Shown here piece after piece: positions 43,292 to 52,065 of a stretch of 64,000 bases of DNA. The DNA comes from Cytobacillus purgationiresistens (GTDB lineage Bacteria > Bacillota > Bacilli > Bacillales > Cytobacillaceae): NCBI RefSeq assembly GCF_030813235.1, contig NZ_JAUSUB010000016.1, positions 60,131-124,130 of the forward strand. Direction: 5' to 3'. The notes beneath the pieces are model-generated. The model was not told where the DNA came from. It did no database searches and saw only the letters and a list, made by a program, of their open reading frames with translations. The number at the start of each line of letters is the position of its first letter. Within the stretch, counting starts at the first letter, position 1. The position numbers and the translations under genes are program-made.

Positions 43292-43609
43292 TTAACTTAA
43301 GATTGTTACTGCTAAAATATTTTGAAAATGCATGAAGCATATTGTCGTACCTACTGTTACGACCGCATAGTCTTCTCTTACTACAGATAATACACCCGTT
43401 ACTATACCTGCGGGGGTTTCAACTTCTACTAAAGATCCAATATGTTTTGAAAGATGATGCTTTAATCCTGTAAATGTACAGGGATCCGAAGAGCAATCAT
43501 GATTGTGTTTTTCTGGGCAACAAGAAGATTTCTCGCTTACATGCCTACCTTCTTTCTGATCACATTTCATTTCAAAAGTGGGTTTTTTTTTGTTTTTTTG
43601 ACAAAGCAT
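43292..43609 (-). CDS. Cys/His-rich DUF2642 protein, 105 aa (copy A)
   Basis: The C-terminal 60 residues are a DUF2642 domain (LSKHIGSLVEVETPAGIVTG, VLSVVREDYAVVTVG). The N-terminal 45 are unusual, KKKPTFEMKCDQKEG then SCCPEKHNHDCSSDPC, a Cys/His cluster that could bind metal or form disulphide cross-links in a spore layer. AAAGGAGTG precedes the ATG. CATAGAATA on the minus strand near 43660 resembles a SigmaK -10 box, in keeping with late sporulation expression; this is tentative. Confidence 0.75.
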   Translation of the reverse strand: MLCQKNKKKPTFEMKCDQKEGRHVSEKSSCCPEKHNHDCSSDPCTFTGLKHHLSKHIGSLVEVETPAGIVTGVLSVVREDYAVVTVGTTICFMHFQNILAVTILS

Positions 43610-43946
43610 TTAAAATACACTCCTTTCATTTCTTAATCAGTAACTAATCAGTAATTATTCTATGATGAAAATATCATTCTGATTGGACGAGTCCCTATAT
43701 TAACGAATTTTCCGGTTATAGATTGTAACCTCTCCCTCATTAAGCAGAATTGAGTAAAATATGACTAGGTGATCATCATGAATTCAATAAAAGTACTTAA
43801 AATTGCAGGTCATTTTGGAACAAAACGTTGGTAATTGTCAAAATCTTGGCGATGCCCTGTCTGTACCCCTTAATGCATCAATTAAAATTTGAGCTTCAAT
43901 ATTCGCCAATGGAATTAATCATAGTGATGATCCCCCTAATGAATAA

Positions 43947-44282
43947 CTTATTTTACATCGTGGGCTAAATAAAGGAGAAGCCATGAATGGATTGGCTAGA
44001 GCTTTATTTTTTGGTAAACGTGGTGAATTCAGAGAGCGAGGCATACAAGATCAGCTACAAAGAGCTAGCGCATTAAATATATTAATCAATGCAATAAGCG
44101 TATGGAATACTGTATATTTAAGTGAAGTGACAAAGGAATTTAAGAAAAATAATAACCTAAGGGAAGAATTGCTTCCACATACTTCTCCTTTAGGGTGGGA
44201 ACATATTAATTTTCTAGGAGAATATAAATTTGATTCAAATAGATTATCTGCTAATTCACTAAGACCTTTAAATAAAAACTAA
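43947..44282 (+). pseudogene. Tn3-family transposase, C-terminal remnant
   Basis: After a stop at 43944 the frame reads LHRGLNKGEAMNGLARALFF, QDQLQRASALNILINAISVW and SPLGWEHINFLGEYKF to the natural end LRPLNKN. This is the last 110 residues of a Tn3-family TnpA (Tn4430/Tn5401-like). The catalytic core is missing. A Tn3-type terminal inverted repeat follows at 44290, so one true end of the transposon survives. Confidence 0.85.
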
Positions 44283-44289
44283 CCAATAT

Positions 44290-44322
44290 AAAAGCCAAAT
44301 CCCTTAACGTGAACTATGCCCC
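44290..44322 (+). mobile_element. Terminal inverted repeat of a Tn3-family element
   Basis: Read inward from 44322 the sequence is GGGGCATAGTTCACGTTAAG then GGATTTGGC. The GGGG end and ACGTTAAG core are those of Tn3-family ends. No matching left end was found in the window. Confidence 0.65.
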
Positions 44323-44365
44323 AATCTTCGGACAGTATAAGAAAGTGCCTAAACAGCTAATAGGT

Positions 44366-44395
44366 GGTCCCGGTATTGTACCGGGACCATTTTCT
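44366..44395 (+). terminator. Perfect 10-bp hairpin with T-rich tail
   Basis: GGTCCCGGTA and TACCGGGACC around TTG, then ATTTTCTTT. GC-rich stem in AT-rich DNA; no gene directly upstream except the Tn3 remnant. Confidence 0.7.
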
Positions 44396-44424
44396 TTAGT
44401 CCCCATTGGTAACGACACACATTG

Positions 44425-44560
44425 TATTCTACTATTTGTCATTTCACCGATTGTTCTCAACTTGTGAGGTTATTATTAAAACCTTTTGATTTAATAAATG
44501 CAAACTTTAATTATAAGCTTTTAAAAATAGCATAGGGTATTAATTGTAATATAAAAGGTT
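44425..44560. repeat. Shared segment B (copy at 51110-51390)
   Basis: ATTTCACCGATTGTTCTC, CTTGTGAGGT and AATAAATGCAAACTTTAATT followed by TAAGCTT are shared in the same order with the region that ends the truncated bacteriocin-like gene at 51384. Here only the flank remains, without the gene. The gap 44561-44752 is otherwise empty. Confidence 0.7.
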
Positions 44561-44752
44561 ACCACCACGTACAGCACTTGCTTTGCTCTTCCTTCAATGA
44601 ACCTTTCTTGAGAAAAAAATAACACCAGAATGAATAACTTTAAAAAAGTTTTTTATTCCTCATTAGACTTAGTGAGCACCTCTATAAAAAAGAACAAATA
44701 AAAAAATTCCCAAATTACCTTTATTAATATTTACAATGTTTAGAATATTGTG

Positions 44753-44766
44753 TATTGTATACAATA
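44753..44766 (+). promoter_or_regulatory. Operator of the GntR regulator
   Basis: TATTGTATACAATA is a perfect 14-bp palindrome 46 bp before the GntR start, with the GTATAC centre typical of FadR-type GntR sites. Confidence 0.65.
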
Positions 44767-44811
44767 TAGGGAATAGTTAATTCAAAAATAATAGGAGGGT
44801 ATAACAATGCG

Positions 44812-45507
44812 ATGAAGCTAAATAAAATAAAATCTGTTTCAATTGCTTCAGAGGTTTTCGATCAGCTCAGAATTAAAATTATCAATGGTGAGTTAAAGAA
44901 CGGGGAGCGATTGGTTGAAATGGAGTTAGCTAATCACTTAGGAGTTAGTAGAACTCCTGTCAGAGAAGCTATTCAACGATTAGAACAAGAAGGTTTAGTA
45001 GAAATACTCCCCAGAAAACACTGCCTTGTCAAAGGTATTACCTTCGAAGCCATCAATGAAATTATCCTCATTCGTTCATTACTAGAGCCTAAAGCGGCAA
45101 AGGTTGCAGCAAGTAAAATCACTGATGAACAACTATTAAAATTAAAAAACTATTTAGAGCAGTCTCAAGTCTTCTTTCAACTTGGTAAAATTGATGATTT
45201 GATGAAGATACATGATTTGTTTCATGCTGAAATCATAAAATCTTCAGGTTTAAATAGGCTAGTTAACATTCTAGAAAATCTCCATGATTATATAGTTCAT
45301 TTTAGGTTTTCATTTTTAAGTAGACCCCATCTGGTGGAAAGATCGATTAAAGAGCACTTTGAAATCTATGAGGCATTATGTAGTCGTGATGAAGAGAGAG
45401 TTGAAGAGGTCTTTATCAAACATTTAAGTGGAATATCAGATTATGCAAAAGTGGTATTAGAAGATAATTCACCTTTAGACCAAGAAAAATATAAAACTAT
45501 AGAATAG
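44812..45507 (+). CDS. GntR-family regulator (FCD type)
   Basis: A 231-aa regulator: winged helix with LKNGERLVEMELANHLGVSR and TPVREAIQRLEQEGLVEILP, then an all-helical FCD effector domain (about 85-220) with the metal-type Asp/His positions in HDLFHAEIIKSS and ERSIKEHFEIYEALCSRDEE. FCD domains sense organic acids or amino-acid derivatives. It heads a five-gene operon for a peptidase and an ABC importer, with a palindrome upstream. Curiously ATG at 44807 starts a two-codon frame (ATG CGA TGA) that overlaps the real start by ATGA, which may couple reinitiation. Confidence 0.85.
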   Translation: MKLNKIKSVSIASEVFDQLRIKIINGELKNGERLVEMELANHLGVSRTPVREAIQRLEQEGLVEILPRKHCLVKGITFEAINEIILIRSLLEPKAAKVAASKITDEQLLKLKNYLEQSQVFFQLGKIDDLMKIHDLFHAEIIKSSGLNRLVNILENLHDYIVHFRFSFLSRPHLVERSIKEHFEIYEALCSRDEERVEEVFIKHLSGISDYAKVVLEDNSPLDQEKYKTIE

Positions 45508-45517
45508 GGGAAATCTA

Positions 45518-46687
45518 ATGATTAAAACTGATACAACAAATATCCGTGAGGAAATTAAAGAAACAATCCGAGTGTTAAGTGAAGAGGTAGGGCAAAGGTT
45601 TGCGGGAACTGAAGGAGAGTGGAAGGGTACAGAGTATATTCACCAGAGACTTAGCGAGTTAGGGATAGAAACAGAAAAGCAAGTATATCCATATGTAGGC
45701 TGGGAGCCTAAGGGTACACCCGAACTGGAAATTATTTCACCAATTTCCAAAGTATTAAAAACAGCCTATCTACTATTCTCTGGGTCTACTCCAAATTCAG
45801 GAATTAAAGGAAAACTTACATATCACGGGGTCAAGGGCTTGATTCCGGGTGTTTATGATATGCCTTGTTACAATGTCTTAGGAGATGAAGGGGATATATT
45901 AGCTCAAGTTGTTGTCAATAGTGGGGGTGATCCAATTGCACTATTAAATCCAAGAGCAAAATTCCCAATTCCTGCTGTGGTAATGAGTTATGAAGATCAT
46001 CTTCATGTTCAGGAGCTATTAAAAGAAGGCAAGAAAATTGAGGTGTTCGTAAAAGTAGAAGGAGAAATCAAGGAGTGTAAATCGGCAAATATCATTAGTC
46101 ATCCTTATAAATCAACAAATACTGAAAATAGGAAAAAAGTGATTGTTTGTGCTCACTCAGACACTACATTAAATACGCCTGGTGCTTATGATAACGGATC
46201 AGGTATTGCTGGAATCGTTGAAGTAGCTAGAAGGTTAAGTAGCATTAATCATGATTTCCCTTTTGATATTGATGTCATTGCATTTTCCAATGAAGAAGTT
46301 GGTTTCATAGGTGCTGATTATTATGTGAACGATCTGAAAGAGAAAGGAACACTTGATGGAATCATAACAGTAATCAACTTAGACCAAATTAGTGCAGGTG
46401 ATAAAGTATGGTCTTGGGTTGGTCCGGAGGAACTCCGTCAAAAGGTAGAAGAAAGTTTTAGAGAAGCTGGTGCTTACGATAGAGAGGACTTCGAAATTGA
46501 CATTGATACACCTAAAGCTGGTGCGGATGAATGGATGTTCCATTTAGAAGGGATACCAACAGCTCTGCTTATGTTTTGGAGGTTACCAGACTATCATCGT
46601 CCGACAGATACTATGGAAAAGATTGAGTATGACAAAGTGGAACTTATTATCGAGACTGTTTTTAATTTACTCAAAAAAATAGAGTAA
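45518..46687 (+). CDS. M28-family metallopeptidase/amidohydrolase
   Basis: A 389-aa zinc hydrolase of the M28 type. Metal ligands lie in VCAHSDTTLNTPGAYDNGSG (first His and bridging Asp), FSNEEVGFIGADYYV (catalytic Glu pair), NLDQIS and the C-terminal DYHRPTDT (last His). A PA-like insert occupies about 90-210. No signal peptide, so it acts in the cytoplasm, probably on the compound brought in by the ABC importer encoded next in the same operon. M28 enzymes remove N-terminal residues or cleave amide bonds in small molecules. 10 bp after the GntR gene. Confidence 0.85.
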   Translation: MIKTDTTNIREEIKETIRVLSEEVGQRFAGTEGEWKGTEYIHQRLSELGIETEKQVYPYVGWEPKGTPELEIISPISKVLKTAYLLFSGSTPNSGIKGKLTYHGVKGLIPGVYDMPCYNVLGDEGDILAQVVVNSGGDPIALLNPRAKFPIPAVVMSYEDHLHVQELLKEGKKIEVFVKVEGEIKECKSANIISHPYKSTNTENRKKVIVCAHSDTTLNTPGAYDNGSGIAGIVEVARRLSSINHDFPFDIDVIAFSNEEVGFIGADYYVNDLKEKGTLDGIITVINLDQISAGDKVWSWVGPEELRQKVEESFREAGAYDREDFEIDIDTPKAGADEWMFHLEGIPTALLMFWRLPDYHRPTDTMEKIEYDKVELIIETVFNLLKKIE

Positions 46688-46699
46688 AGGAGGCTAATC

Positions 46700-47542
46700 A
46701 TGTCCAAAAAAACTGTCCTTCTTTTATTGGCTCCTTCCGTCTTGATACTACTAGGTTTTTTCGTTCTTCCCTTAATTGTTGTTCTTAATAATTCAATTAT
46801 GGATGAAACTGGAAGTATAACATTTCATCATTATCTTCAATATTTTAAAGATTCTCATTATTTATCCATTACATGGAAATCCATAAAAATCTCTTTATTG
46901 GCAACGTTCATCACCTTGTTGATTGGTTATTTTATTGCATATTTCACAACAAGGTATATTAAGAGTAAAAAACTTAAGAGGGTTGCCTATATTGTAATCA
47001 TATCACCATTATTTACAAGTGCAGTCGTAAGGTCATTTGGATGGATGGTTATTTTGGGGAACAACGGATTCATTAACAATACATTATTAGCGTTAGGTAT
47101 CATTTCAGAGCCCATAAAGCTTCTGTATACTGAAACTGGAATCATAATAGGTTTAGTATATATTTTAGCTCCATTTATGATTTTATCAATTACAACAGTC
47201 CTGGAGAATATAGACAGCAGATTAGAAGAAGCAGCTTCCGATTTAGGGTTAGGTCCTTTTCAAACTTTCCTAAAGGTTACGCTCCCTCTAACAGTACCGG
47301 GTATTTTGGCTGGAAGTGTGATGGTTTTTTCTTTAGCTATAAGTGCTTATGTAACGCCTGCCATGCTATCTGGAGGAAAGGTTCAGTTGATTGCTACAGT
47401 AATCTATGAACAGATGATGCAAGTGTTTAATTATCAGTTCGGTTCAGCGGTTGCGTTTGCCGTCTTGATATTTAGCTTTTTAATAATTGGGTTAAATCAT
47501 TATTTATTAAGATCTGATTGGGTTGAGGAGGGAAGACGTTGA
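46700..47542 (+). CDS. ABC transporter permease (PotB-like)
   Basis: A 280-aa six-helix permease of the polyamine/opine/phosphonate importer class. The EAA loop that docks with the ATPase is EEAASDLGLGPFQTFLKVTL-PL (about 175-195). N-terminal VLLLLAPSVLILLGFFVLPL is the first helix. AAAGGAGG precedes the ATG. It overlaps the next permease gene by TTGA. Forms the membrane channel with the following gene product. Confidence 0.85.
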   Translation: MSKKTVLLLLAPSVLILLGFFVLPLIVVLNNSIMDETGSITFHHYLQYFKDSHYLSITWKSIKISLLATFITLLIGYFIAYFTTRYIKSKKLKRVAYIVIISPLFTSAVVRSFGWMVILGNNGFINNTLLALGIISEPIKLLYTETGIIIGLVYILAPFMILSITTVLENIDSRLEEAASDLGLGPFQTFLKVTLPLTVPGILAGSVMVFSLAISAYVTPAMLSGGKVQLIATVIYEQMMQVFNYQFGSAVAFAVLIFSFLIIGLNHYLLRSDWVEEGRR

Positions 47543-48327
47543 TCTCTAAAGTGGCTATGTGGACAATAGGTAGTTTCCTACTTTTATTTCTTGCCTTCCC
47601 TTTACTAGTACTTATTAATGTTTCATTTACAGAACTGAATTATTTAAGTTTTCCTGGAGAAGGATTTACACTGAAATGGTATCAGAAGGTGTTTGAGGAT
47701 GCATCATACATTGATTCCTTTCTCTACAGTTTCAAATTATCTGGGGTTGCTACCATATGTGCAATATTAATTGGTATTCCAGCTTCATATGCCTTGGCAA
47801 GGAATAATTTCAAAGGCAAGGGCTTTGTGATGAATCTTATTTCATCTCCCCTTTTGCTTCCTCAAATATTTTTAGGGTTGGCGCTGTTGCAGTTTTTTTA
47901 CTACTTTACGAATAGTCCACAGAGTTTTTTAGCTTTGGTGGTGGCTCATATCATTATTACGTTGCCGTATGTAGTTAGAACATGTGTAAACAGTTTTATA
48001 GGTATAAGCCCATATATCGAAGAAGCAGGAAGAGATTTAGGCGCAGGGCAATGGAAAACTTTTTTCTTTGTAACTTTACCTCTAATGAAATCAAGTATTG
48101 TCGCAGCAACGTTGTTTTCATTTGCAGTTTCATGGATAAATGTAGAAGTGACAATTTTCCTAACTTCTGCTGACCAGATGGCACTTCCGGTGAAAATGTT
48201 TAATTATGTTCAGTATAGTATTGATCCAATGATTGCTGCTGTTTCAGCTATAACGATTTACATAGCATTTATCTTAATTCTTATTATTGATATGTTGGTA
48301 GGAATTGAGAATATTGCTTCAAAATAA
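47539..48327 (+). CDS. ABC transporter permease (PotC-like)
   Basis: A 262-aa permease, second channel subunit, with six helices and the EAA loop EEAGRDLGAGQWKTFFFVTL (about 157-176). Starts at TTG inside the end of the first permease gene, so translation is coupled. Matches the PotC half of PotB/PotC pairs. Confidence 0.85.
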   Translation: MISKVAMWTIGSFLLLFLAFPLLVLINVSFTELNYLSFPGEGFTLKWYQKVFEDASYIDSFLYSFKLSGVATICAILIGIPASYALARNNFKGKGFVMNLISSPLLLPQIFLGLALLQFFYYFTNSPQSFLALVVAHIIITLPYVVRTCVNSFIGISPYIEEAGRDLGAGQWKTFFFVTLPLMKSSIVAATLFSFAVSWINVEVTIFLTSADQMALPVKMFNYVQYSIDPMIAAVSAITIYIAFILILIIDMLVGIENIASK

Positions 48328-48349
48328 ACCTGGAACTAGGGGAGGTTCT

Positions 48350-49435
48350 ATGAAGAAGATACATGTTTATTTAATCTTGTTTACGGCTGTTTTAATTGTA
48401 CTTAGCGGATGCGGAAAGCCTATTCAACCCAATAATGAGGCGTCAGGAGCTAAAACAGATGTAAAAAACGATGAAATATCAATTGCTATTTTTGGTGGTG
48501 ATTGGGGGGGAGCGATAAAAAAACATATCATTCAGCCATTTGAACAAGAAACGGGTATAAAGGTAAACATCATTGAAGGGAATTCAACTACAACATTTTC
48601 ACGTCTATTACAGGAAAAAAGCTCTCCAACTATTGATATAGCTTTAATGGATTCTGGTATTTCTGAATTATCAAACGACGAGTCCGTTGTTGAAACTATC
48701 GATAAAAGTAAACTTAAAGAAAACAATTCTTTATTGCCAGAAGCATTTAATGGTAGCGAAGAAAAAGCATATGGTGTAGCACTTGGATATTGGGGATTAG
48801 GGATAGTTTATAACAAAGACGTTATAAAAAATCCACCACAATCTTGGAAGGATTTTTGGAATGATGAATATAAAGGAAAACTAACTGTACCTACCCCAGC
48901 AACTACAGGGGGCCTTCCTTTGTTAATGAAAATATCTGAGATTGAAGGGAATGCAAAGGGAGCAGTAGACAAAGGCCTCGATAAAATGAAGGAATTAGAT
49001 GTAGTTGCGTACTTTGATGGCTCTGGTGCGGCTACTAATTTATATCAAAGCGGGGAAGCTTCGGTTGGGGCGCACTACGGAGGTCCAACATATGTCATGA
49101 AAGAGCAAGGTCTTCCTCTTGAGTTTGTCATACCAGAAGAAGGAGTATTAGGTGCAGGTAGCTTCTGGCATGTTGTGAAAGGGACTGAGAAAGTAGAACA
49201 GGTTTATTCATTTTTAAACTATGCTACTTCTAAAAGTGCACAGGAAGGAATTGCTAATGATTTGTATTTAGCACCAATTCATAAAGATGTTGATTTAGAT
49301 GAAAAAATACTGGAAAGAATGCCATTCGGGAAAGATGGATCTATTCAGGATTTGAACATGCCAGATTATAATCTTATTAATGAACATAGAGAAGAGTGGA
49401 ACAATCTTTGGAATAGAGAAATAATTGGAGGTTAA
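48350..49435 (+). CDS. Solute-binding lipoprotein of the ABC importer
   Basis: A 361-aa extracellular binding protein of the PotD/spermidine-putrescine type. Signal peptide with lipobox LSGC at about residue 20, then [20 protein letters not shown] and [20 protein letters not shown], the opening of PotD-like proteins; later [20 protein letters not shown] and [17 protein letters not shown]. Polyamine binders carry specific acidic residues that I cannot verify by eye, so the ligand may be another amine, opine or peptide-like compound. AGGGGAGG is before ATG 48350; the frame is open upstream to 48305. Confidence 0.85.
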   Translation: MKKIHVYLILFTAVLIVLSGCGKPIQPNNEASGAKTDVKNDEISIAIFGGDWGGAIKKHIIQPFEQETGIKVNIIEGNSTTTFSRLLQEKSSPTIDIALMDSGISELSNDESVVETIDKSKLKENNSLLPEAFNGSEEKAYGVALGYWGLGIVYNKDVIKNPPQSWKDFWNDEYKGKLTVPTPATTGGLPLLMKISEIEGNAKGAVDKGLDKMKELDVVAYFDGSGAATNLYQSGEASVGAHYGGPTYVMKEQGLPLEFVIPEEGVLGAGSFWHVVKGTEKVEQVYSFLNYATSKSAQEGIANDLYLAPIHKDVDLDEKILERMPFGKDGSIQDLNMPDYNLINEHREEWNNLWNREIIGG

Positions 49436-49448
49436 GGGGGTATCATTC

Positions 49449-50534
49449 TTGTCAGTTGTTCAATCCATAGAAGAAAATATTTTAAAAGAAACCGATGATA
49501 AGAGTTGCATCATTGAATTTAATGGCGTTACGAAAAAATATGGCCAGGCAACTGCGGTAGATAATATTTCACTGAGTATAAGGGAGGGGGAATTTATCTC
49601 TCTTCTTGGGCCAAGTGGGTGCGGGAAAACCACTACTCTTAGAATGATTGGCGGTTTCGAACTACCAAGTCAAGGAAGTATAAAGATCGACGATAAAGAA
49701 GCAGGGAATTTACCACCGAATCATCGCCCAGTTAATACGGTCTTTCAAAACTATGCATTATTTCCTCACTTAAGCATATATGAAAATATTGCTTTTGGTT
49801 TAAAACAAAAGAAAATACCGAAGTCACAGATAAAAAGTGAAACTGATGAAATGATTGAAGTTATGGGATTGCAGCAGCATAGAGAGAAATATCCAAGGCA
49901 ATTATCAGGAGGACAACAGCAACGGGTTGCATTAGCAAGGGCTCTGGTTAACAAGCCAAGAGTATTACTTCTTGATGAACCTCTAGGGGCATTGGATTTG
50001 AAGTTAAGAAAGAAGATGCAATTCGAATTAAAAAAACTTCACGAGCAATTTGAAATCACTTTCATTTATGTCACTCATGACCAAGAGGAAGCATTAATCA
50101 TGTCAGATAGAATTGCTGTCATGAACCAAGGAAGAATTGAACAAATTGATACACCACAGCAAATCTATAGTAATCCAAATACACTATTTGTTGCCGATTT
50201 TATCGGTGAAACTAATCTTATTGATGTAGATTCATTACAAGGATTGAATAAGGATATCCTATTAAAAGAGTTTCCACAACTGATAAATTCAGAAAAGAAA
50301 CTTGTAATAAGACCTGAACATTTTAAAATAACTACTAAAAATCGCGTACAGCAAAATGGAATTTGTTTAGAAGCAAAAATAAAAAATGTTCATTTTGTTG
50401 GATCAAAAAAATTGGTTGTTCTTGAATCAGAGTCTCAAGAGATGGTTGTTAATATTTCTGATGAGGAACATATAGGACATTTAAGTGAAGATGTTTCGCT
50501 GAGTGTAAAAAAAGATTTGGTAAGAATACTATAA
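49449..50534 (+). CDS. ABC transporter ATP-binding protein (PotA-like)
   Basis: A 361-aa ATPase: Walker [18 protein letters not shown]-loop [20 protein letters not shown], signature [15 protein letters not shown], Walker [13 protein letters not shown] and switch [17 protein letters not shown]-like domain (about 280-361) completes the PotA plan. TTG at 49449 has AAGGGGG nine bases upstream; another TTG at 49425 is in frame but overlaps the previous stop region. Powers uptake by the two permeases. Last gene of the operon. Confidence 0.9.
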   Translation: MSVVQSIEENILKETDDKSCIIEFNGVTKKYGQATAVDNISLSIREGEFISLLGPSGCGKTTTLRMIGGFELPSQGSIKIDDKEAGNLPPNHRPVNTVFQNYALFPHLSIYENIAFGLKQKKIPKSQIKSETDEMIEVMGLQQHREKYPRQLSGGQQQRVALARALVNKPRVLLLDEPLGALDLKLRKKMQFELKKLHEQFEITFIYVTHDQEEALIMSDRIAVMNQGRIEQIDTPQQIYSNPNTLFVADFIGETNLIDVDSLQGLNKDILLKEFPQLINSEKKLVIRPEHFKITTKNRVQQNGICLEAKIKNVHFVGSKKLVVLESESQEMVVNISDEEHIGHLSEDVSLSVKKDLVRIL

Positions 50535-50540
50535 GTAGGA

Positions 50541-50580
50541 AAGCTCTGTGAATAAATTTTACAGAGCTTATTCTTTTTAT
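50541..50580 (+). terminator. Terminator of the ABC operon
   Basis: AAGCTCTGT and ACAGAGCTT pair over 11 nt; the tail is ATTCTTTTTATTTTTTATT. Confidence 0.85.
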
Positions 50581-50623
50581 TTTTTATTAAGTTGATAAGC
50601 TTAGCAGGCGGAAGACGCCCATT

Positions 50624-50803
50624 TTAGAGTGAGGAAAGAATGAATAGGTGACTTCCGACAGAGTCCTTCCCCTGAGGCCCAAAGAGGTTTGTTGTGTTTT
50701 CTTTGCTATAAGTTGTTGTTAATAATAAGAAAATAGCTAAAAAATTTATAGCTTGCCTAAAAGTCTCCCAACCTTGATTATTAAAATCCTTTTTATTCAG
50801 CAA
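50624..50803 (-). CDS. Possible small protein downstream of the ncRNA
   Basis: On the minus strand TTG 50803, weakly preceded by GAGG, opens 59 residues, LNKKDFNNQGWETFRQAINF then LAIFLLLTTTYSKENTTNLF, with one hydrophobic stretch. It begins about 20 bp after the terminator of the RNA candidate at 50822. If real it could be expressed by read-through. Homology unknown; weak. Confidence 0.3.
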   Translation of the reverse strand: MLNKKDFNNQGWETFRQAINFLAIFLLLTTTYSKENTTNLFGPQGKDSVGSHLFILSSL

Positions 50804-50821
50804 GATACCTCGTAAAAAATC

Positions 50822-50957
50822 CAAAAAGAAAACCACCCGTAAAAAGACTCCCCAGTCTCGGGTGGTTTCCAACAAAAAACGAAACAAATAGGTAACCTCC
50901 CGCCTGGGCGAAAAGTTACTAGACAGGGTGTTCACGCATCCTGTCTTTGATATTATA
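50822..50957 (-). ncRNA. Candidate three-hairpin small RNA or attenuator leader
   Basis: Minus strand: extended -10 TGATATAAT (50963-50971), start near 50957, then stem 1 AGACAGG/CCCTGTCT, stem 2 GTAAC...CGCC-CA-GGCG...GTTAC containing GGGAGG, and stem 3 AACCACCCG/CGGGTGGTT enclosing AGACT-GGGG-AGTCT, followed by TTCTTTTT. A promoter, three nested hairpins and a strong terminator within 140 nt suggest a stable RNA. It may instead be a leader controlling what lies at 50624. No Rfam family is recognised by eye. Confidence 0.6.
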
Positions 50958-51009
50958 TGTCCATTATATCATAATTATTTGTTAATAAACTTAACAGCAT
51001 ATAAATAAA

Positions 51010-51052
51010 GGAAAGAGCATCCTATTCAACAGGAATGCTCTTGTTTCTTTTA
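51010..51052. terminator. Hairpin with T-rich tail
   Basis: AAGAGCATCCT and AGGAATGCTCTT pair around ATTCAAC, followed by GTTTCTTTT. No gene is immediately upstream on the plus strand. Confidence 0.6.
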
Positions 51053-51105
51053 TATGAACCTTTACCTTTTTTATTTTTAGCAACACGCGTAGAAGGATTA
51101 GAAGC

Positions 51106-51383
51106 TCATTGCATTCTAGTATTTGTAATTTCACCGATTGTTCTCTTTTTCTTTTTCTTTTTCATATTTTAACCTTCTTTCCAGATGTAATTGAAAAAGA
51201 CAGCCGGGGTTGGCTGCCTTTCTCTGTTTTGGAGGAAAATAAAATGTCGAAACTAAAAAGGTTGGATTAATCAAGTTAGTAATCACGGGGAGATGTGAAA
51301 GGAAAAACTTGTGAGGTAACTTACATTAATTAATAAAACCTTTTAATTCAATAAATGCAAACTTTAATTGTAAGCTTTTAAAA
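51106..51383. repeat. Shared segment B' (copy at 44425)
   Basis: Carries the same blocks as 44425-44560 in the same order, but split by about 110 bp of extra sequence (51160-51310). It is the 3' flank of the bacteriocin-like gene. Confidence 0.65.
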
Positions 51384-52049
51384 TCAGCATAGTATATTAC
51401 CCAAACGAGTAATGTGAGAAACCGATTTAATTAGTTTTGTTCTTTTGCTATCTTTATAGACTCTCATAACAAATTTGTTATTATAGTAACCATTTAGGGG
51501 ACTATAATATGTATCAAAAGTATAGTAATATTTACTTTGTTGGGAAGCTGAAAAAATAGCAGCAGCAAGTACTGATATAACTTTTGCAGTTAATATAACA
51601 CCCATGAGAGCACCTGTACCAGTTGGTAACATTAAGATTATCCCAGTAATAGCTAATACTGTAAATAGTTTTACATTAAAACTATTTTTATAAGATTTTA
51701 CATGTCTCCAATTATAATTACTGAACGTTTCAAACTGAGGACTTAGCTCTTCATCAGAACTATATTCTGTGTCAGAACCTCCTAGCTCGTTAGCAGCTTC
51801 CTTCATTTCTACAAAAAGGTCGGCATCCGCTAACTCACTATTAAAACGTAGTTCATCTTTTGATTGATTGTATGAAACAGATTCTACTTCGCCATTTTCG
51901 TGCTTGATATAAGCAGTTTGTGTGTCTGCTTCAGTTACTAAAGTTAGAGTGTAAACTTTACCTTCTAATTCAAAGGTATGTGAATCTTCAGTTACTTCAG
52001 TTTTTGGTACTGATGGTGATGGATTACTAAGTGCTGCGTATGACTGCAA
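51384..52049 (-). pseudogene. Bacteriocin-like (geobacillin-26-type) protein, N-terminus lost
   Basis: The frame starts at a TTG without ribosome site (QSYAALSNPSPSVPKTEVTE) and lacks the signal peptide expected for this secreted family. Present are a beta-rich N-terminal part (FELEGKVYTLTLVTEADTQT), SPQFETFSNYNWRHVKSYK, a glycine-rich hydrophobic segment (about 135-165, LMLPTGTGALMGVILTAKV) and a C-terminal strand region YYYTFDTYYSPLNGYYNNKF. This plan resembles geobacillin-26-family proteins as I recall them. The 5' end is cut at 52050 against unrelated DNA, so export is unlikely. Confidence 0.5.
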
Positions 52050-52065
52050 AGGTGTAATAAAAAAA

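Larger units (their letters stand above)
43011..43787. repeat. 777-bp segmental duplication, copy A
   Basis: Nearly identical to 52206-52969 (same orientation; a few substitutions and an 11-13-bp length difference near 43640). It contains two DUF2642 genes, their shared terminator and the upstream region to GAATTCAA. Confidence 0.9.

Noticed and set aside
50624..50935. 103-aa minus-strand protein starting at 50935
   Set aside because: The first third coincides with the three hairpins and terminator of the RNA candidate and its start codon lies in a stem loop without a ribosome site. Only the shorter frame from 50803 is kept, with low confidence.
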